DNA of 64,000 nucleotides, taken from positions 815,001 to 879,000 of the forward strand of contig NZ_JARRCW010000001.1 in assembly GCF_031501865.1 (NCBI RefSeq). The letters run 5' to 3'. Of the stretch, positions 44,929 through 57,103 are shown one piece after another. Numbering within the stretch: position 1 is the first letter of the stretch; each line of letters opens with the position of its first letter. The translations under genes and the position numbers were made by a program. Under the pieces are notes generated by a model. It was not told the origin of the DNA, ran no database searches, and saw only the letters and a program-made list of their open reading frames with translations. This stretch comes from Pseudovibrio sp. M1P-2-3 (GTDB taxonomy: Bacteria; Pseudomonadota; Alphaproteobacteria; Rhizobiales; Stappiaceae).

Positions 44929-45891
44929 ATGAAAATGCGTGTCGCGCAACAGACAACGCTTGCAGACAGCGTTACACTTAACGGGATTGGAGTGCACTCC
45001 GGGCGACCTGCATCCATCACCATGCATCCTGCAGAAGCGCATACGGGCATCGTTTTTCAAAGAACCGACAATGAAGCTGCAAGCGAAACTCCGGCACACT
45101 GGAAAGCTGTAACTGCAACAGCCCTGTGTACCGTGATTGGTGACCCTGACAGCAACGGTGTCTCCACCATTGAGCACCTGATGGCCGCGATCCGCGCCAT
45201 GGGTCTTGATAATGCCTTGATTGAAATTGATGGCCCTGAAACGCCAATTATGGACGGAAGCTCCGAGGCGTTTGTGGAAGCTATCGAGCACACTGGTCTG
45301 CGCAAACTCAATGCCAAGCGTCGCTACATTCGCATTAAAGAATCCGTGCGCGTGGAGCAGGGCGATCAGTGGTGTGAGCTGCACCCGCATAATGGTCAGC
45401 GTTTCAACATTACAATTGATTTCGATAGTGCCGTGATCGGTGAGCAGAAGATCGAATTCGACCTGACGCCCGAGCTGTTCAAGAATGAAATTTCCCGCGC
45501 CCGCACCTTTGGTTCTGTGGCCGATGTGGAAAAACTCTGGAAACTGGGTTTTGCCATGGGTTCTTCACTGGAAAACTCAGTTGCGCTGGACGGGGACAAG
45601 GTTCTCAATCCCGAAGGTACACGCTGGGGCGACGAGTTCGTTCGTCATAAAAGTCTGGATGCCGTTGGGGATCTGGCCCTTGCAGGCCTGCCGATCTTGG
45701 GTGAATACCGCTCTTATAAAGGCGGCCACCGCATGAACCACGCTATCTTGGTGGAACTCTTCAAGCACCCAGAGGCTTTCGAGATTGTCGAATCTGATCA
45801 CTCTATTGCTGATCGCGTTCCTATGGAAAAAGGCCATGCGGAAATGGCTGGCGGGTTACACACAGCTGCTTTCAGTCCGAAAGTGGCCTGA
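44929..45891 (+). CDS. lpxC: UDP-3-O-acyl-N-acetylglucosamine deacetylase LpxC
   Basis: 320 residues. The zinc ligands are His in VSTIEHLMAA and the His/Asp region of the C-terminal half (KGGHRMNHAILVELF). VGVHSG-like GIGVHSGRPASI at the start and the GPETPIMDGSS segment are typical. It catalyses the committed step of lipid A synthesis in the cytoplasm, confirming a Gram-negative envelope. The spacer after ftsZ gives it its own promoter. Confidence 0.97.
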   Translation: MKMRVAQQTTLADSVTLNGIGVHSGRPASITMHPAEAHTGIVFQRTDNEAASETPAHWKAVTATALCTVIGDPDSNGVSTIEHLMAAIRAMGLDNALIEIDGPETPIMDGSSEAFVEAIEHTGLRKLNAKRRYIRIKESVRVEQGDQWCELHPHNGQRFNITIDFDSAVIGEQKIEFDLTPELFKNEISRARTFGSVADVEKLWKLGFAMGSSLENSVALDGDKVLNPEGTRWGDEFVRHKSLDAVGDLALAGLPILGEYRSYKGGHRMNHAILVELFKHPEAFEIVESDHSIADRVPMEKGHAEMAGGLHTAAFSPKVA

Positions 45892-45945
45892 TAAATAGTA
45901 AATATACATAGGTTTTCTTCTTCGACTGGCATAATTTAGCATCAA

Positions 45946-45974
45946 AACGGCCACGGGTACGTGACGTGGTCGTT
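45946..45974. other. 10-bp hairpin after lpxC
   Basis: A stem (45946-45955 with 45965-45974) with one wobble and a 9-base loop, without a T run. It is possibly a transcript-end or stabilising structure. Confidence 0.45.
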
Positions 45975-46042
45975 GCATTAGGTTAGAAGCTGAGCAGGGG
46001 AAGGGTTTTCCGAATCCATTCTGTTGTGAGGAGCTGGATAAA

Positions 46043-46909
46043 TTGCTGCTTTTTGGTACTGTTCGGGGGGCTAAGCCGAGCCTTCGACTTTCTAATATTG
46101 TTAAGACATTCGCACTTGTGAGTTTGATCGCTGTGGCCGGTTGCGCGTCCAAGGATCAAACTTCGGATCTGGACTTTGAAGAAGCTCCTGCCGAGCTGTT
46201 GTATAACCAAGGTCTGGCTTTGCGTGCCGAAGGCAATCTCAAGGAAGCGGAGCGCAAGTTCTCTGAACTGGACCGTGTCTATCCTTACTCGGAATATGCA
46301 CGTAAATCCCTGATCAATATCGCATACCTGAATTACACCATGCGGCGTTATCCAGAAACGGTTTCCGCTGCAAAACGCTTTGTGAGCCTTTATCCCGGTC
46401 ACGAGGATTCTGCTTATGCACTGTTCCTGATCGGTCAGTCTTATTTTGCGCAGATCCCGGATATCGGGCGTGACCAGAAAGCGGCAGCCCAAGCTATGGG
46501 CGCCATGCAAGAGGTTATCCAGCGTTATCCCGATTCAGAGTATGCAACTGAGGCACGCAAGAAAATCCGCATTGCACAGGATCAGCTGGCCGGTAAAGAG
46601 ATGGAAGTGGGGCGCTACTATCTCAAGCGCAAGAACTATCTTGCGTCCATCAACCGCTTCAAAGTGGTTGTAACCAACTACCAGACCACCCGCCATGTGG
46701 AAGAAGCCCTGTTCCGTTTGACAGAGAGCTACTACGCTCTGGGTGTTATTAATGAAGCACAAACTGCTGCTGCTGTTCTGGGGCACAACTTCCCGCAGAG
46801 CCAGTGGTACCGTGATTCCTATTCTCTGTTGCAAAAGGGTGGTTATGAGCCTGAAGAGAATAAGCGCAGCTGGATTAGTAAAGCATTTGGCGCTATTGCG
46901 GGGTCTTAA
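46043..46909 (+). CDS. bamD: Outer-membrane assembly lipoprotein BamD
   Basis: 288 residues from TTG 46043, with GAGGAG 9 bases upstream. The lipobox LIAVAGC makes Cys-32 the lipidated residue. The mature part is a row of TPR-like helices (ELLYNQGLALRAEGNLKEAERKF, YSEYARKSLINIAY, HEDSAYALFLIGQSYF). BamD works with BamA to insert outer-membrane proteins. It is followed after 37 bases by recN, as in related genomes. Confidence 0.94.
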   Translation: MLLFGTVRGAKPSLRLSNIVKTFALVSLIAVAGCASKDQTSDLDFEEAPAELLYNQGLALRAEGNLKEAERKFSELDRVYPYSEYARKSLINIAYLNYTMRRYPETVSAAKRFVSLYPGHEDSAYALFLIGQSYFAQIPDIGRDQKAAAQAMGAMQEVIQRYPDSEYATEARKKIRIAQDQLAGKEMEVGRYYLKRKNYLASINRFKVVVTNYQTTRHVEEALFRLTESYYALGVINEAQTAAAVLGHNFPQSQWYRDSYSLLQKGGYEPEENKRSWISKAFGAIAGS

Positions 46910-46946
46910 CGGACAGGACTAGATTTAAGGATGCATCGCGGGTCTC

Positions 46947-48617
46947 ATGCTTTGTGAACTTTCTATTCGCGACATCGTGCTCATTGACAGGCTTGATCTG
47001 CAGTTCAATGAAGGAATGAGTGTACTTACCGGTGAAACTGGAGCCGGTAAGTCTATCCTGTTGGACTCTTTGAGCCTTGCTCTTGGTGGGCGTGGTGATG
47101 CTGGCCTTGTGCGCAATGGTACCAAGCAGGGTCAGGTTACGGCAGTTTTTGACGTGCCCATGAGCCACAAGGTGCGGGCACTGCTTGCTGAAAATGATCT
47201 GGAAGCGGATGCGGATGTAATCTTGCGCCGTGTTCAGGCTTCCGATGGGCGTACACGTGCTTTTATCAATGATTCTCCTGTAAGCGCTGGCCTTTTACGT
47301 CAAGTTGGGGCGAGCCTTGTTGAAGTGCATGGGCAGCACGACGACAGAGCGTTGATTGACCCTGAAAGCCATCGCCAGATCCTCGACAGTTTCGGCTCTT
47401 TGGAAGACCTTGTTTCCGCCACTGGTGAAAAGTTCCAAGCATACAAAGCCGCAGAAAAAGCTCTGAAGGAACTTCGCGCTCGCATTGAAGAGGCTAGGCG
47501 CGAAGCGGATTATCTGCGCTCCAGTGTTGATGAGCTTTCCACTTTGAACCCGCAAGAGGGGGAAGAAGAAGAGCTTGCCCTTTCCCGTCAGGACATGATG
47601 CAGGTTGAGAAAGTTGCAGGAGACCTGAAAGACGCCTTTGATACGCTGGACGGGCCATCTTCTCCGGTTCCCGAGCTTTCAAGCCTTTGGCGCCGGTTGG
47701 AACGCAAAGTTGATCTGGCCCCTCAGTATCTGACAGGTGTGGTGGAGCAACTTGGTGCCGCGCTCGATAATATCGAGGATGCACGTTCAGGTTTGGAAGA
47801 TGCTGTTCGCGATACCAACTTTGATCCGCGCGAGCTTGAGCAGACCGAGGAGCGATTGTTTGCTCTTCGAGCTGCCGGACGCAAGTATTCTTGCCATGTA
47901 GATGCCTTGCCGCGCCTTCGTGAAACTATGGAGCGGGATCTTGGCGATCTGGATGCAGGGGAGGGCAAGCTGCTTGAGCTTGAAGCCGCTGTTGGCCAGA
48001 CGCGGGATGCCTATGACAAACTTGCTCAGGAACTTAGCGAGAAAAGGCGGGAAGCTGCCCGTGCTTTGGAGGAGGTAGTCCACCAAGAACTGCCGGCTTT
48101 GAAGCTGGAGCGGGCTCGCTTCATTATCCAGCAGGAAACACAGCTGGAACACCGCGGGGCAGATGGCACAGATACTATCGAATTCTGGGCCCAGACTAAC
48201 CCCGGCAGTCGTCCCGGCCCCATGTTTAAAGTGGCCTCAGGTGGTGAGCTCTCACGCTTTTTGCTAGCCCTTAAAGTGTCTTTGGCGGACAAAGGCTCTG
48301 CGCCGACGCTTGTGTTTGACGAAATTGATACGGGCGTGGGCGGAGCGGTGGCCGAGGCTATTGGCTTGCGTCTTGCACGCTTGGCCGCAACGGTTCAGGT
48401 GCTCACTGTCACCCACGCGCCGCAAGTGGCCGCAAGAGCCAACGGCCATTTCCTCATTCAAAAAGGGGAGGTGGAAAAAGACGTGGTTATCACGCAGGTC
48501 CAACAGATTGCAGAGGCGGACCGACAGGAAGAAATTGCCAGAATGCTCTCCGGTGCGGTTATCACCGAAGAAGCAAGAGCCGCTGCCATGCGTCTGATGG
48601 GGAATGTTTCTAGCTAA
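46947..48617 (+). CDS. recN: DNA repair ATPase RecN
   Basis: 556 residues of the SMC-like RecN family. Walker A is TGETGAGKSILLDSL near residue 30. Two coiled-coil arms surround a central hinge, the signature is KVASGGELSRFLLALK and Walker B is TLVFDEIDTGVGG. The His switch is in LTVTHAPQVAA. It joins broken DNA ends and promotes RecA-dependent repair. It lies just after bamD. Confidence 0.96.
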   Translation: MLCELSIRDIVLIDRLDLQFNEGMSVLTGETGAGKSILLDSLSLALGGRGDAGLVRNGTKQGQVTAVFDVPMSHKVRALLAENDLEADADVILRRVQASDGRTRAFINDSPVSAGLLRQVGASLVEVHGQHDDRALIDPESHRQILDSFGSLEDLVSATGEKFQAYKAAEKALKELRARIEEARREADYLRSSVDELSTLNPQEGEEEELALSRQDMMQVEKVAGDLKDAFDTLDGPSSPVPELSSLWRRLERKVDLAPQYLTGVVEQLGAALDNIEDARSGLEDAVRDTNFDPRELEQTEERLFALRAAGRKYSCHVDALPRLRETMERDLGDLDAGEGKLLELEAAVGQTRDAYDKLAQELSEKRREAARALEEVVHQELPALKLERARFIIQQETQLEHRGADGTDTIEFWAQTNPGSRPGPMFKVASGGELSRFLLALKVSLADKGSAPTLVFDEIDTGVGGAVAEAIGLRLARLAATVQVLTVTHAPQVAARANGHFLIQKGEVEKDVVITQVQQIAEADRQEEIARMLSGAVITEEARAAAMRLMGNVSS

Positions 48618-48726
48618 GCCAGTAAAAGGCAGTTGTAAAAACTAGTTAGATTTGTTTTTTCAATAATTTAACCAGTTTTAACCTAGGCTAAAGGCATGGT
48701 TCCCCACTAAGGAAAGCTGCTGTGCT

Positions 48727-49965
48727 ATGCTGGGTGTTTTTCCACGTCTGAGTGCTTATTTCACTGTTATTCTTCTTGTTACCTGCATTGGTGGTCCCAT
48801 TTATATTTGGGCACTGTGGAACCACTCGGACCACTTTCAGGACCTTTCCAGTGTGGGAGGGGATTTTCTGTATTTTTATGACAGTGCAAAGCTTGCGGTT
48901 ATGGGCAAGGCGGAAGCCTTGATGAATTATGCGGGGGCGTCCCCAGTTTATGATAGTGGAAGAAACTATTATAGTTGGGTTTTCCCTCCGAGCTTTCTGG
49001 CGATCCTGCTCCCCTTTTCTACCTTTAGTTTTTTGAATGGCTATCTGCTGTGGTTCGGCCTGAGCCTTGTTGTTTTTCTGGCTTCTTGTAGTGGATATTT
49101 GCATCCCCTTAGACGGAGTATCTTCCTTCTTTTTGCACCTGCAACTCTAGTCGTTTTGTTTTTTGGACAAAGCGGGTTGCTGGTGGCCGCAATATTATGT
49201 GGTGGACTGCGTTTAATTGATAATCGTCCGGCTTTAGGGGGACTGCTTTTGGGCTTTATGTTTATAAAGCCGGAACTAGCCCTTTTGATACCGTTCGCCT
49301 TAATTGCGCAAGGCAACATTATTGGGTTTTGCACCATGTTAACGAGTGCAGGGCTCACAGTTGTTGGAAGCGTTTTGCTTTTCGGGGCACCAGCATGGTT
49401 GAACTATCTGGATACGGGGCCGCAAGCTCTTTTCTCTCTTCTTACATCTGCAGATAGTGTTTCCTTGCAGCTGATGCCGTCAATCTATGGGGCTATGAGG
49501 CTTCTCGGATTTTCAGGGAGTTTGGCTCTTGTTGTAATGGGAGTATCGTTTCTGGCCGCTCTTAGCATTACATTCTGGCTGTTCCTGACCCCTCGGGAGC
49601 ATTCCAGCCGCAATCTGGCGTTTGGCCTGTGCTGCCTACTTGCCTCTCCTCTGGTGTTTTTGTGGGATCTCGCGATTGTTGTGCCGCTCATGTTCATTTT
49701 CGCCTGTAAATCGAAAGTGTTCGATAATGTTTTGGGCTCGTCCTATACGGGGGCGGCGCTTCTCATGGGGGTCTATTTGTTGCCGCTGGTGGGCTTTGGG
49801 CTGGCGGCCCACGGTTTTCCAATTGGGCCCTTTGTTCTCATCAGTGCTCTGGCCTATTTGCTATATGATCTGATGGTACAAAAGCGTGCAGCGCGGGCAG
49901 CGATGGCCGAGGCCCGGAGCGAGAACCTTCACATACCGGATGCGGCAAGTTCCCAGCGTTCTTGA
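48727..49965 (+). CDS. GT87/DUF2029-like membrane glycosyltransferase
   Basis: 412 residues with about ten hydrophobic helices. GGDFLYFYDSAKLAVMG and the YYSWVFPPSFLAIL segment near residues 40-100 match the DUF2029/GT87 family, whose characterised members transfer mannose from polyprenyl phosphate. The catalytic acid is expected in GGDF. It shows no close operon tie to recN or ligA, and the substrate is unknown. Confidence 0.72.
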   Translation: MLGVFPRLSAYFTVILLVTCIGGPIYIWALWNHSDHFQDLSSVGGDFLYFYDSAKLAVMGKAEALMNYAGASPVYDSGRNYYSWVFPPSFLAILLPFSTFSFLNGYLLWFGLSLVVFLASCSGYLHPLRRSIFLLFAPATLVVLFFGQSGLLVAAILCGGLRLIDNRPALGGLLLGFMFIKPELALLIPFALIAQGNIIGFCTMLTSAGLTVVGSVLLFGAPAWLNYLDTGPQALFSLLTSADSVSLQLMPSIYGAMRLLGFSGSLALVVMGVSFLAALSITFWLFLTPREHSSRNLAFGLCCLLASPLVFLWDLAIVVPLMFIFACKSKVFDNVLGSSYTGAALLMGVYLLPLVGFGLAAHGFPIGPFVLISALAYLLYDLMVQKRAARAAMAEARSENLHIPDAASSQRS

Positions 49966-50014
49966 GGGGAAGAGCCACTTACCTTTGAGAAACTGCTGGA
50001 GAGGGCTAAAGCTT

Positions 50015-50068
50015 TCTTGTCGTTCAAACACAGCTATGCAAAATAGCTGAAAACTTCAAACGACAGGA
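50015..50068. other. Stem-loop in the ligA leader
   Basis: A 10-bp outer stem (50015-50024 with 50059-50068, one wobble) encloses a perfect 7-bp hairpin (50031-50037 with 50043-50049). It ends next to the presumed ribosome site (AGGAAA) before GTG 50081. It may tune translation or be a palindromic intergenic unit. Confidence 0.5.
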
Positions 50069-50071
50069 TAG

Positions 50072-52252
<2,181 letters not shown>

Positions 52253-52403
52253 AGGGTTCACCCTTTGAAAACCAATAAAAGCTTCCCACCACATATGAAG
52301 GGATAAAACTGAATATAAGAGGGGTACAACTGAGCAAGGCCAAGTTGTGAGTTGAGGAGATGGCGCTATAGGACAAGCAGGCTCTTTACAGGTCAAACTC
52401 GTA

Positions 52404-53555
52404 TTGCTAACAGCAGTTCCCCTTTTATGTGCTTTGGTTTTTGCGTGTTGGCTTGTTTATACGGTTTACGCTCAAGTGGACCGGCATGAGCGTTTGCGTC
52501 CGGTTATTGAGCTTTCCGACAGTGCGGATGACTTGATCCATCAAATCCAGCTGGAGCGCAGCCTCACTAGCGCGCTTATTTCCTCGCGCTACGGACGGGA
52601 GGAAGCCCGCAATCTGATAGGTCTGCGGGTGCAGATTGATGACCAGCTGGTGCAGTTCGAGGCGTTGGTCCAGCTGCTGCAAAAAAATAATCCGGAAGAG
52701 TTTAAAGGGCTTCAGCCTATTTTTGCAGTGGCGGGGCAACTTTCCAAAGTGCGGGAGCTGGTCCAAAACAAAAAAGTCTCTGCCAATACGGCAGTTGGCC
52801 TTTATAATCGTATTGTCGTTGTATTCATGCGGATTATGGCAATGGCAACTGAGGCGAGCCCTTCTATCCAGATATCTCAGGAGTTATTGCCACTTTTACA
52901 ATTGGTGGGGCTTCGCGAGGCTGGCGGCTTGGAGCGCGGATATGGGGTTGATCTGCTCAATCGCCTGAATACGGAAAGGCCATTGGAACGTGCTTTCATG
53001 CCTATGCTGGAAGCTCTGGGTGCCGAAAAAGTTTTCATGCGCGCATTTGAGGCGGCAGCCACCCCAACGCAGATGGAAATTTTGATGAGAGTAACAAAAA
53101 GTCCAGAATTTCAGGACTTTAACGTGTATCGGCTTATCCTCTCCCAATTGCCAGAGACCCAAAACTCAAAAGGGATAACGGCTAGTTTATGGTTCGAGAG
53201 TGCAACAGAAAGACTGGATGAACTTTACCACCTTTCCGAGGAAATCGCAGAAAGAGCCAAGGCGGTCTCCGCCACTCAGTTGGCAACACTTCAAAAGCAG
53301 CTGCTGGCTGTTACCGTGATTGCGATAACCTTGATTTTTGCAGTACTTGTCTTTTCCATCATCAGCCTGACCGGCATTACGGGGGCAATGGCCAGGCTTC
53401 TCAAGTCCATGAGTGAACTGGCGAAGGGCAAGACCTATTTTGAAGTGCCGCAACAGGAACGGCGTGATGAAATTGGAGAATTATCACGGGTGGCAGAAGC
53501 CATTCGCATGCGCTTGTGGGGGCGGGAGCTGCGCAAAAAGGGCTTGGATAAATGA
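52404..53555 (+). CDS. NIT-HAMP sensor without an output domain
   Basis: About 383 residues. There is a membrane helix at the start (LLTAVPLLCALVFACWLVYTVYAQ), a periplasmic helical NIT (nitrate/nitrite-sensing) domain (residues about 30-290), a second helix (LLAVTVIAITLIFAVLVFSII) and a HAMP-like segment (GITGAMARLLKSMSELAKG...DEIGELSRVAEAIR). It then stops. NIT proteins normally continue into a chemoreceptor, kinase or cyclase module, and no such domain follows in any frame. The TTG start is the first possible one in the open frame after a stop at 52353 and is uncertain. Confidence 0.75.
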   Translation: MLTAVPLLCALVFACWLVYTVYAQVDRHERLRPVIELSDSADDLIHQIQLERSLTSALISSRYGREEARNLIGLRVQIDDQLVQFEALVQLLQKNNPEEFKGLQPIFAVAGQLSKVRELVQNKKVSANTAVGLYNRIVVVFMRIMAMATEASPSIQISQELLPLLQLVGLREAGGLERGYGVDLLNRLNTERPLERAFMPMLEALGAEKVFMRAFEAAATPTQMEILMRVTKSPEFQDFNVYRLILSQLPETQNSKGITASLWFESATERLDELYHLSEEIAERAKAVSATQLATLQKQLLAVTVIAITLIFAVLVFSIISLTGITGAMARLLKSMSELAKGKTYFEVPQQERRDEIGELSRVAEAIRMRLWGRELRKKGLDK

Positions 53556-53607
53556 TCGGCTTTGGCGCATTGCGCGTGTACACCGATCTTGCCAAACCCG
53601 CGCTTGG

Positions 53608-54144
53608 TTACAGGGACTTCTTAATCTGCGCCAGCATGTACAAATGGCTATGAATAAAGGCAACCAATATTCTGGCTGAGGCTGCTTGAGGGGTTGAAGA
53701 GGGCTGCTTTGCTTCAGGCCGCTGAATTGGCAGTAGGGCTTGGTGTCCTGCAATTTCTGTCTCTATGTAGAGCTGGTCAAAGGCGGGGCCGGACTGCATT
53801 TTTTCAAGTTCTTGAAAAGTTTTCTCAAGATTTTCCGGCCGCTTTGGTGCGTGTTTGATTATGGGTAATAAGATGCTGCCAACTGCTGCCTGCTCGTCTT
53901 CTTCGAGCACTGCAAACTGGCGGACTCTGTCAGAGGCGGCCTTGGTTTTTGCCATATGGCTTATTTCCAAAGAGAACATACCGATTTTTAAAGTGTTGGG
54001 TATATAGGCATCTGGCGCTGTGTTGGCAGTACTATCCGCCTTTGCCGCTACGGCAAGTAGAGAGCCAAGGGTGAGTGATGATAATCCAAGAAGTGTACCT
54101 CTTCTGTTGAGTTCACTTGTTAAAGAGGGCGTATTAAGCAGCAT
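53608..54144 (-). CDS. DUF4142 secreted protein
   Basis: 178 residues. It has a twin-arginine-like signal (ELNRRGTLLGLSSLTLGSLLAVAAKA). The mature part consists of ferritin-like helices with the DUF4142 pattern MFSLEISHMAKTKAASDRVRQFAVLEEDEQ and QLYIETEIAGHQALL. The C-terminus ends in a further helix. DUF4142 proteins are periplasmic and of unknown function. It converges on the NIT-HAMP gene. Confidence 0.75.
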   Translation of the reverse strand: MLLNTPSLTSELNRRGTLLGLSSLTLGSLLAVAAKADSTANTAPDAYIPNTLKIGMFSLEISHMAKTKAASDRVRQFAVLEEDEQAAVGSILLPIIKHAPKRPENLEKTFQELEKMQSGPAFDQLYIETEIAGHQALLPIQRPEAKQPSSTPQAASARILVAFIHSHLYMLAQIKKSL

Positions 54145-54426
54145 TGGAACCTACCTTTTATAGCTACGTATTTGTTCTGCGGTGCTCTTTGACTTAGCCT
54201 GTACAAGAGAGCTATTGGAGGCAAGGACAGGATATGGAGATGCTTAAGTTCCACTGAAACTGAATGGGAAAGTTTAGAGAGAAAAACAGGTAGTCTTGGA
54301 TAATAGGGTGTGAAGGAGCTATGGGGGGCTCTCGCTTCCATCGTTTTGTTGCTATATTGTTCCTTTAGAAATAATGAATCGAGCTGGCCCCTCCCGCCAG
54401 CGTGGACCAAAGAAGCGATAGGCCCT

Positions 54427-56862
54427 ATGGCGAATTCTTCCCGCTTGCCTGAAACAGGCGCAGCGCATGACCCCCAGTTTGACAGCTCCACCCCTCAGCC
54501 TCGTGAAGGGGGAATAGCGGCGCGGGCCATGGCGGCAAGACGGCCAAACGCTCCTGCTTATCTGGAGGGTTTGAACAGCGAGCAGCGCCGGGCGGTGGAA
54601 ACCATAGACGGGCCTGTTCTTGTGCTGGCAGGAGCAGGAACGGGTAAAACCCGTGTGCTTACAACGCGTATTGCCCATATTCTAGCAATGGGGAAAGCCT
54701 CACCGGGTCAAATTCTGGCTGTGACCTTCACCAATAAGGCCGCCCGCGAGATGAAAGAGCGGGTCGGTTCGTTTGTGGGCGGCAATGTGGAAGGTATGGC
54801 TTGGCTGGGTACATTCCACGCTATTTGTGTGAAAATCCTGCGCCGTAATGCAGAGCTCGTTGGCCTGCAATCCTCGTTTTCCATTCTGGATACAGATGAC
54901 CAGCTGCGGTTGATTAAGCAGATTATCAAGGCAGAAGGGCTGGATGAGAAACGCTGGACCGCCAAAACCTTTGCAGGTCTGCTTGATAGCTGGAAGAACC
55001 GGGGCTTGACGCCTGATAAAGTGTCGGCCGGAGAAGCGCAGGGCTTTGCCAATGGACTGGGGCGGCGCCTCTATGAACTTTATCAAGAACGCCTGTCCAT
55101 CCTGAACGCTTGTGATTTCGGTGATTTGCTACTGCATTGTATCACCATCTTCCAAAAGCACAGCGATGTCTTGAAAAGCTATCAGCACCGCTTCCGTTAT
55201 ATGCTGGTGGATGAGTATCAAGATACCAACATCGCCCAATATCTCTGGCTTCGCTTGCTGGCTCAAGGGAACTCCAATGTGTGCTGTGTGGGGGATGATG
55301 ACCAGTCCATCTATGGCTGGCGCGGGGCGGAAGTAGATAATATCCTGCGCTTCGAGCAGGATTTTGCCGGTGCTGTTGTCATTCGTCTTGAGCGCAACTA
55401 CCGCTCCACAAGCCATATTCTTTCGGCGGCGTCCCATCTTATTTCCCACAATCAGGGGCGCTTGGGTAAAACGCTCTTCACCGATCAAACGGGGGATGAT
55501 GAAGAGAAGGTGAGTGTTGCTTCTGCCTGGGATTCCCAAGAGGAGGCCCGTGCCATTGGGGATGAGATCGAAAGTCTTCAGCTTAAGGGGCATGATCTGA
55601 ACCAGATGGCTATTTTGGTGCGTGCCTCCTATCAGATGCGTGAGTTTGAAGACCGGTTTGTGACGCTAGGCCTGCCTTATCGGGTTATCGGTGGTCCGAA
55701 GTTTTATGAACGTATGGAAATTCGTGATGCACTGGCCTATTTCCGCTGTATGATGCACCCCACCGATGATCTGGCCTTTGAGCGGATTGTGAACAAGCCA
55801 AAGCGTGGTTTGGGGGAGGCAACGCTGAAACTGGTGCATGAATATGCCCGTGAAAGCCAGATACCCTTGATGCAGGCAGCTGCAGAGCTGACACAAACAG
55901 AAGAAATGCGGCCCAAGGCACGCAACGCTTTGAAAGGTGTTCTGGATCTTTTTGACAGTTGGCGTTTACAGCTGGACACAATGAGCCACACGGAACTTGC
56001 GGAGATCATTCTGGATGAGAGTGGGTATACCCAGATGTGGCGTCAGGACCGCTCTGCCGAAGCGCCTGGGCGGTTGGATAACCTGAAAGAGCTTGTCCGT
56101 TCCATGGAAGAGTTTGAGAGTATGGCGGGCTTTCTTGAGCATATCTCCTTGGTGATGGACACGGATAATGATGCGCAGGAAGACAAAGTCTCCATTATGA
56201 CCTTGCACAGCGCCAAGGGGCTGGAGTTTGACACGGTATTTCTTCCCGGTTGGGAAGAGGGCGTATTTCCTAACCAGCGCGCACTTGATGAGACAGGGCA
56301 AGCGGGCTTGGAAGAGGAACGCCGCCTTGCCTATGTGGGCGTAACGCGCGGGCGCAAGCGGGTGAAAATCTGGTTCACCTCCAACCGGCGTATTCACGGC
56401 TCATGGCAATCCTCTATTCCCTCACGGTTTTTGGATGAACTTCCCGCCGATAGTGTGGAAATTGTGGAGCAGAACTCCACCTATGGGGGCTATGGCGAAC
56501 GGGGATCAGGTGGAGGCTATGGTGCCAGCCGCTTCGACGGGCAAGACCACTTCAACAACAGCTATTCCACCCCGGGGTGGAAACGGGCCCAACAAGCGCA
56601 GGCAAGTGGCCGTGGGACTGGCAAGTATCACGGCGGCAACCAGAGCAGGCGCGCGCAGCGAGCTGGGCCAAAAACCATTGAAGGGGAAGTTGTTGCCAAA
56701 TCGATCAGCCCCGAGGCCTCTGCCTTTTCTCTGGGAGAGCGTATTTTTCACCTCAAATTCGGGTATGGCCGTATCGAGACAATTGAGGGTAATAAGCTCA
56801 CAGTTGACTTCGAAAAGGCGGGTCTCAAGAAGGTTCTGGACGGGTTTGTAGATCCCGCCTGA
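54427..56862 (+). CDS. uvrD: UvrD/PcrA-type DNA helicase
   Basis: About 811 residues from ATG 54427; an open frame reaches back to 54310 but the extra 39 residues look non-native. Motifs: LNSEQRRAVET, Walker A GAGTGKTRVLTTR, TFTNKAAREM, VDEYQDTNIAQY (Walker B), GDDDQSIYGWRGA, LERNYRSTSHIL, TLHSAKGLEFD and VGVTRGRKRV. The C-terminal segment ERIFHLKFGYGRIETIEG is the Tudor-like domain. It unwinds DNA 3' to 5' in mismatch and excision repair. Confidence 0.93.
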   Translation: MANSSRLPETGAAHDPQFDSSTPQPREGGIAARAMAARRPNAPAYLEGLNSEQRRAVETIDGPVLVLAGAGTGKTRVLTTRIAHILAMGKASPGQILAVTFTNKAAREMKERVGSFVGGNVEGMAWLGTFHAICVKILRRNAELVGLQSSFSILDTDDQLRLIKQIIKAEGLDEKRWTAKTFAGLLDSWKNRGLTPDKVSAGEAQGFANGLGRRLYELYQERLSILNACDFGDLLLHCITIFQKHSDVLKSYQHRFRYMLVDEYQDTNIAQYLWLRLLAQGNSNVCCVGDDDQSIYGWRGAEVDNILRFEQDFAGAVVIRLERNYRSTSHILSAASHLISHNQGRLGKTLFTDQTGDDEEKVSVASAWDSQEEARAIGDEIESLQLKGHDLNQMAILVRASYQMREFEDRFVTLGLPYRVIGGPKFYERMEIRDALAYFRCMMHPTDDLAFERIVNKPKRGLGEATLKLVHEYARESQIPLMQAAAELTQTEEMRPKARNALKGVLDLFDSWRLQLDTMSHTELAEIILDESGYTQMWRQDRSAEAPGRLDNLKELVRSMEEFESMAGFLEHISLVMDTDNDAQEDKVSIMTLHSAKGLEFDTVFLPGWEEGVFPNQRALDETGQAGLEEERRLAYVGVTRGRKRVKIWFTSNRRIHGSWQSSIPSRFLDELPADSVEIVEQNSTYGGYGERGSGGGYGASRFDGQDHFNNSYSTPGWKRAQQAQASGRGTGKYHGGNQSRRAQRAGPKTIEGEVVAKSISPEASAFSLGERIFHLKFGYGRIETIEGNKLTVDFEKAGLKKVLDGFVDPA

Positions 56863-56989
56863 TTTTTCTTTGAGCCTAAAGCGTAGCACTGAGAAGTGGA
56901 AGGTGGTTTTCGGTTAAAGATACGCGCCCAAACAATAGGTTAGAGCAGTGGGCTGTTTCAATAAAACGGTTCACTACTTTGAGAAGACC

Positions 56990-57027
56990 AAAGCCTCAGA
57001 CTCTATGCAGTCTGGGGCTTTATTTTT
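56990..57027 (+). terminator. Rho-independent terminator after the helicase gene
   Basis: A 13-bp stem (56990-57002 with 57009-57021, one wobble) and 6-base loop, followed by TATTTTT. Confidence 0.85.
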
Positions 57028-57103
57028 GGCCCCCTCTTTTTACTGGTGTTCGCAGGCCCGCAAGGCTATATGCCAAGGCAAACAAGCAATCTTGGAGTAA
57101 AAA

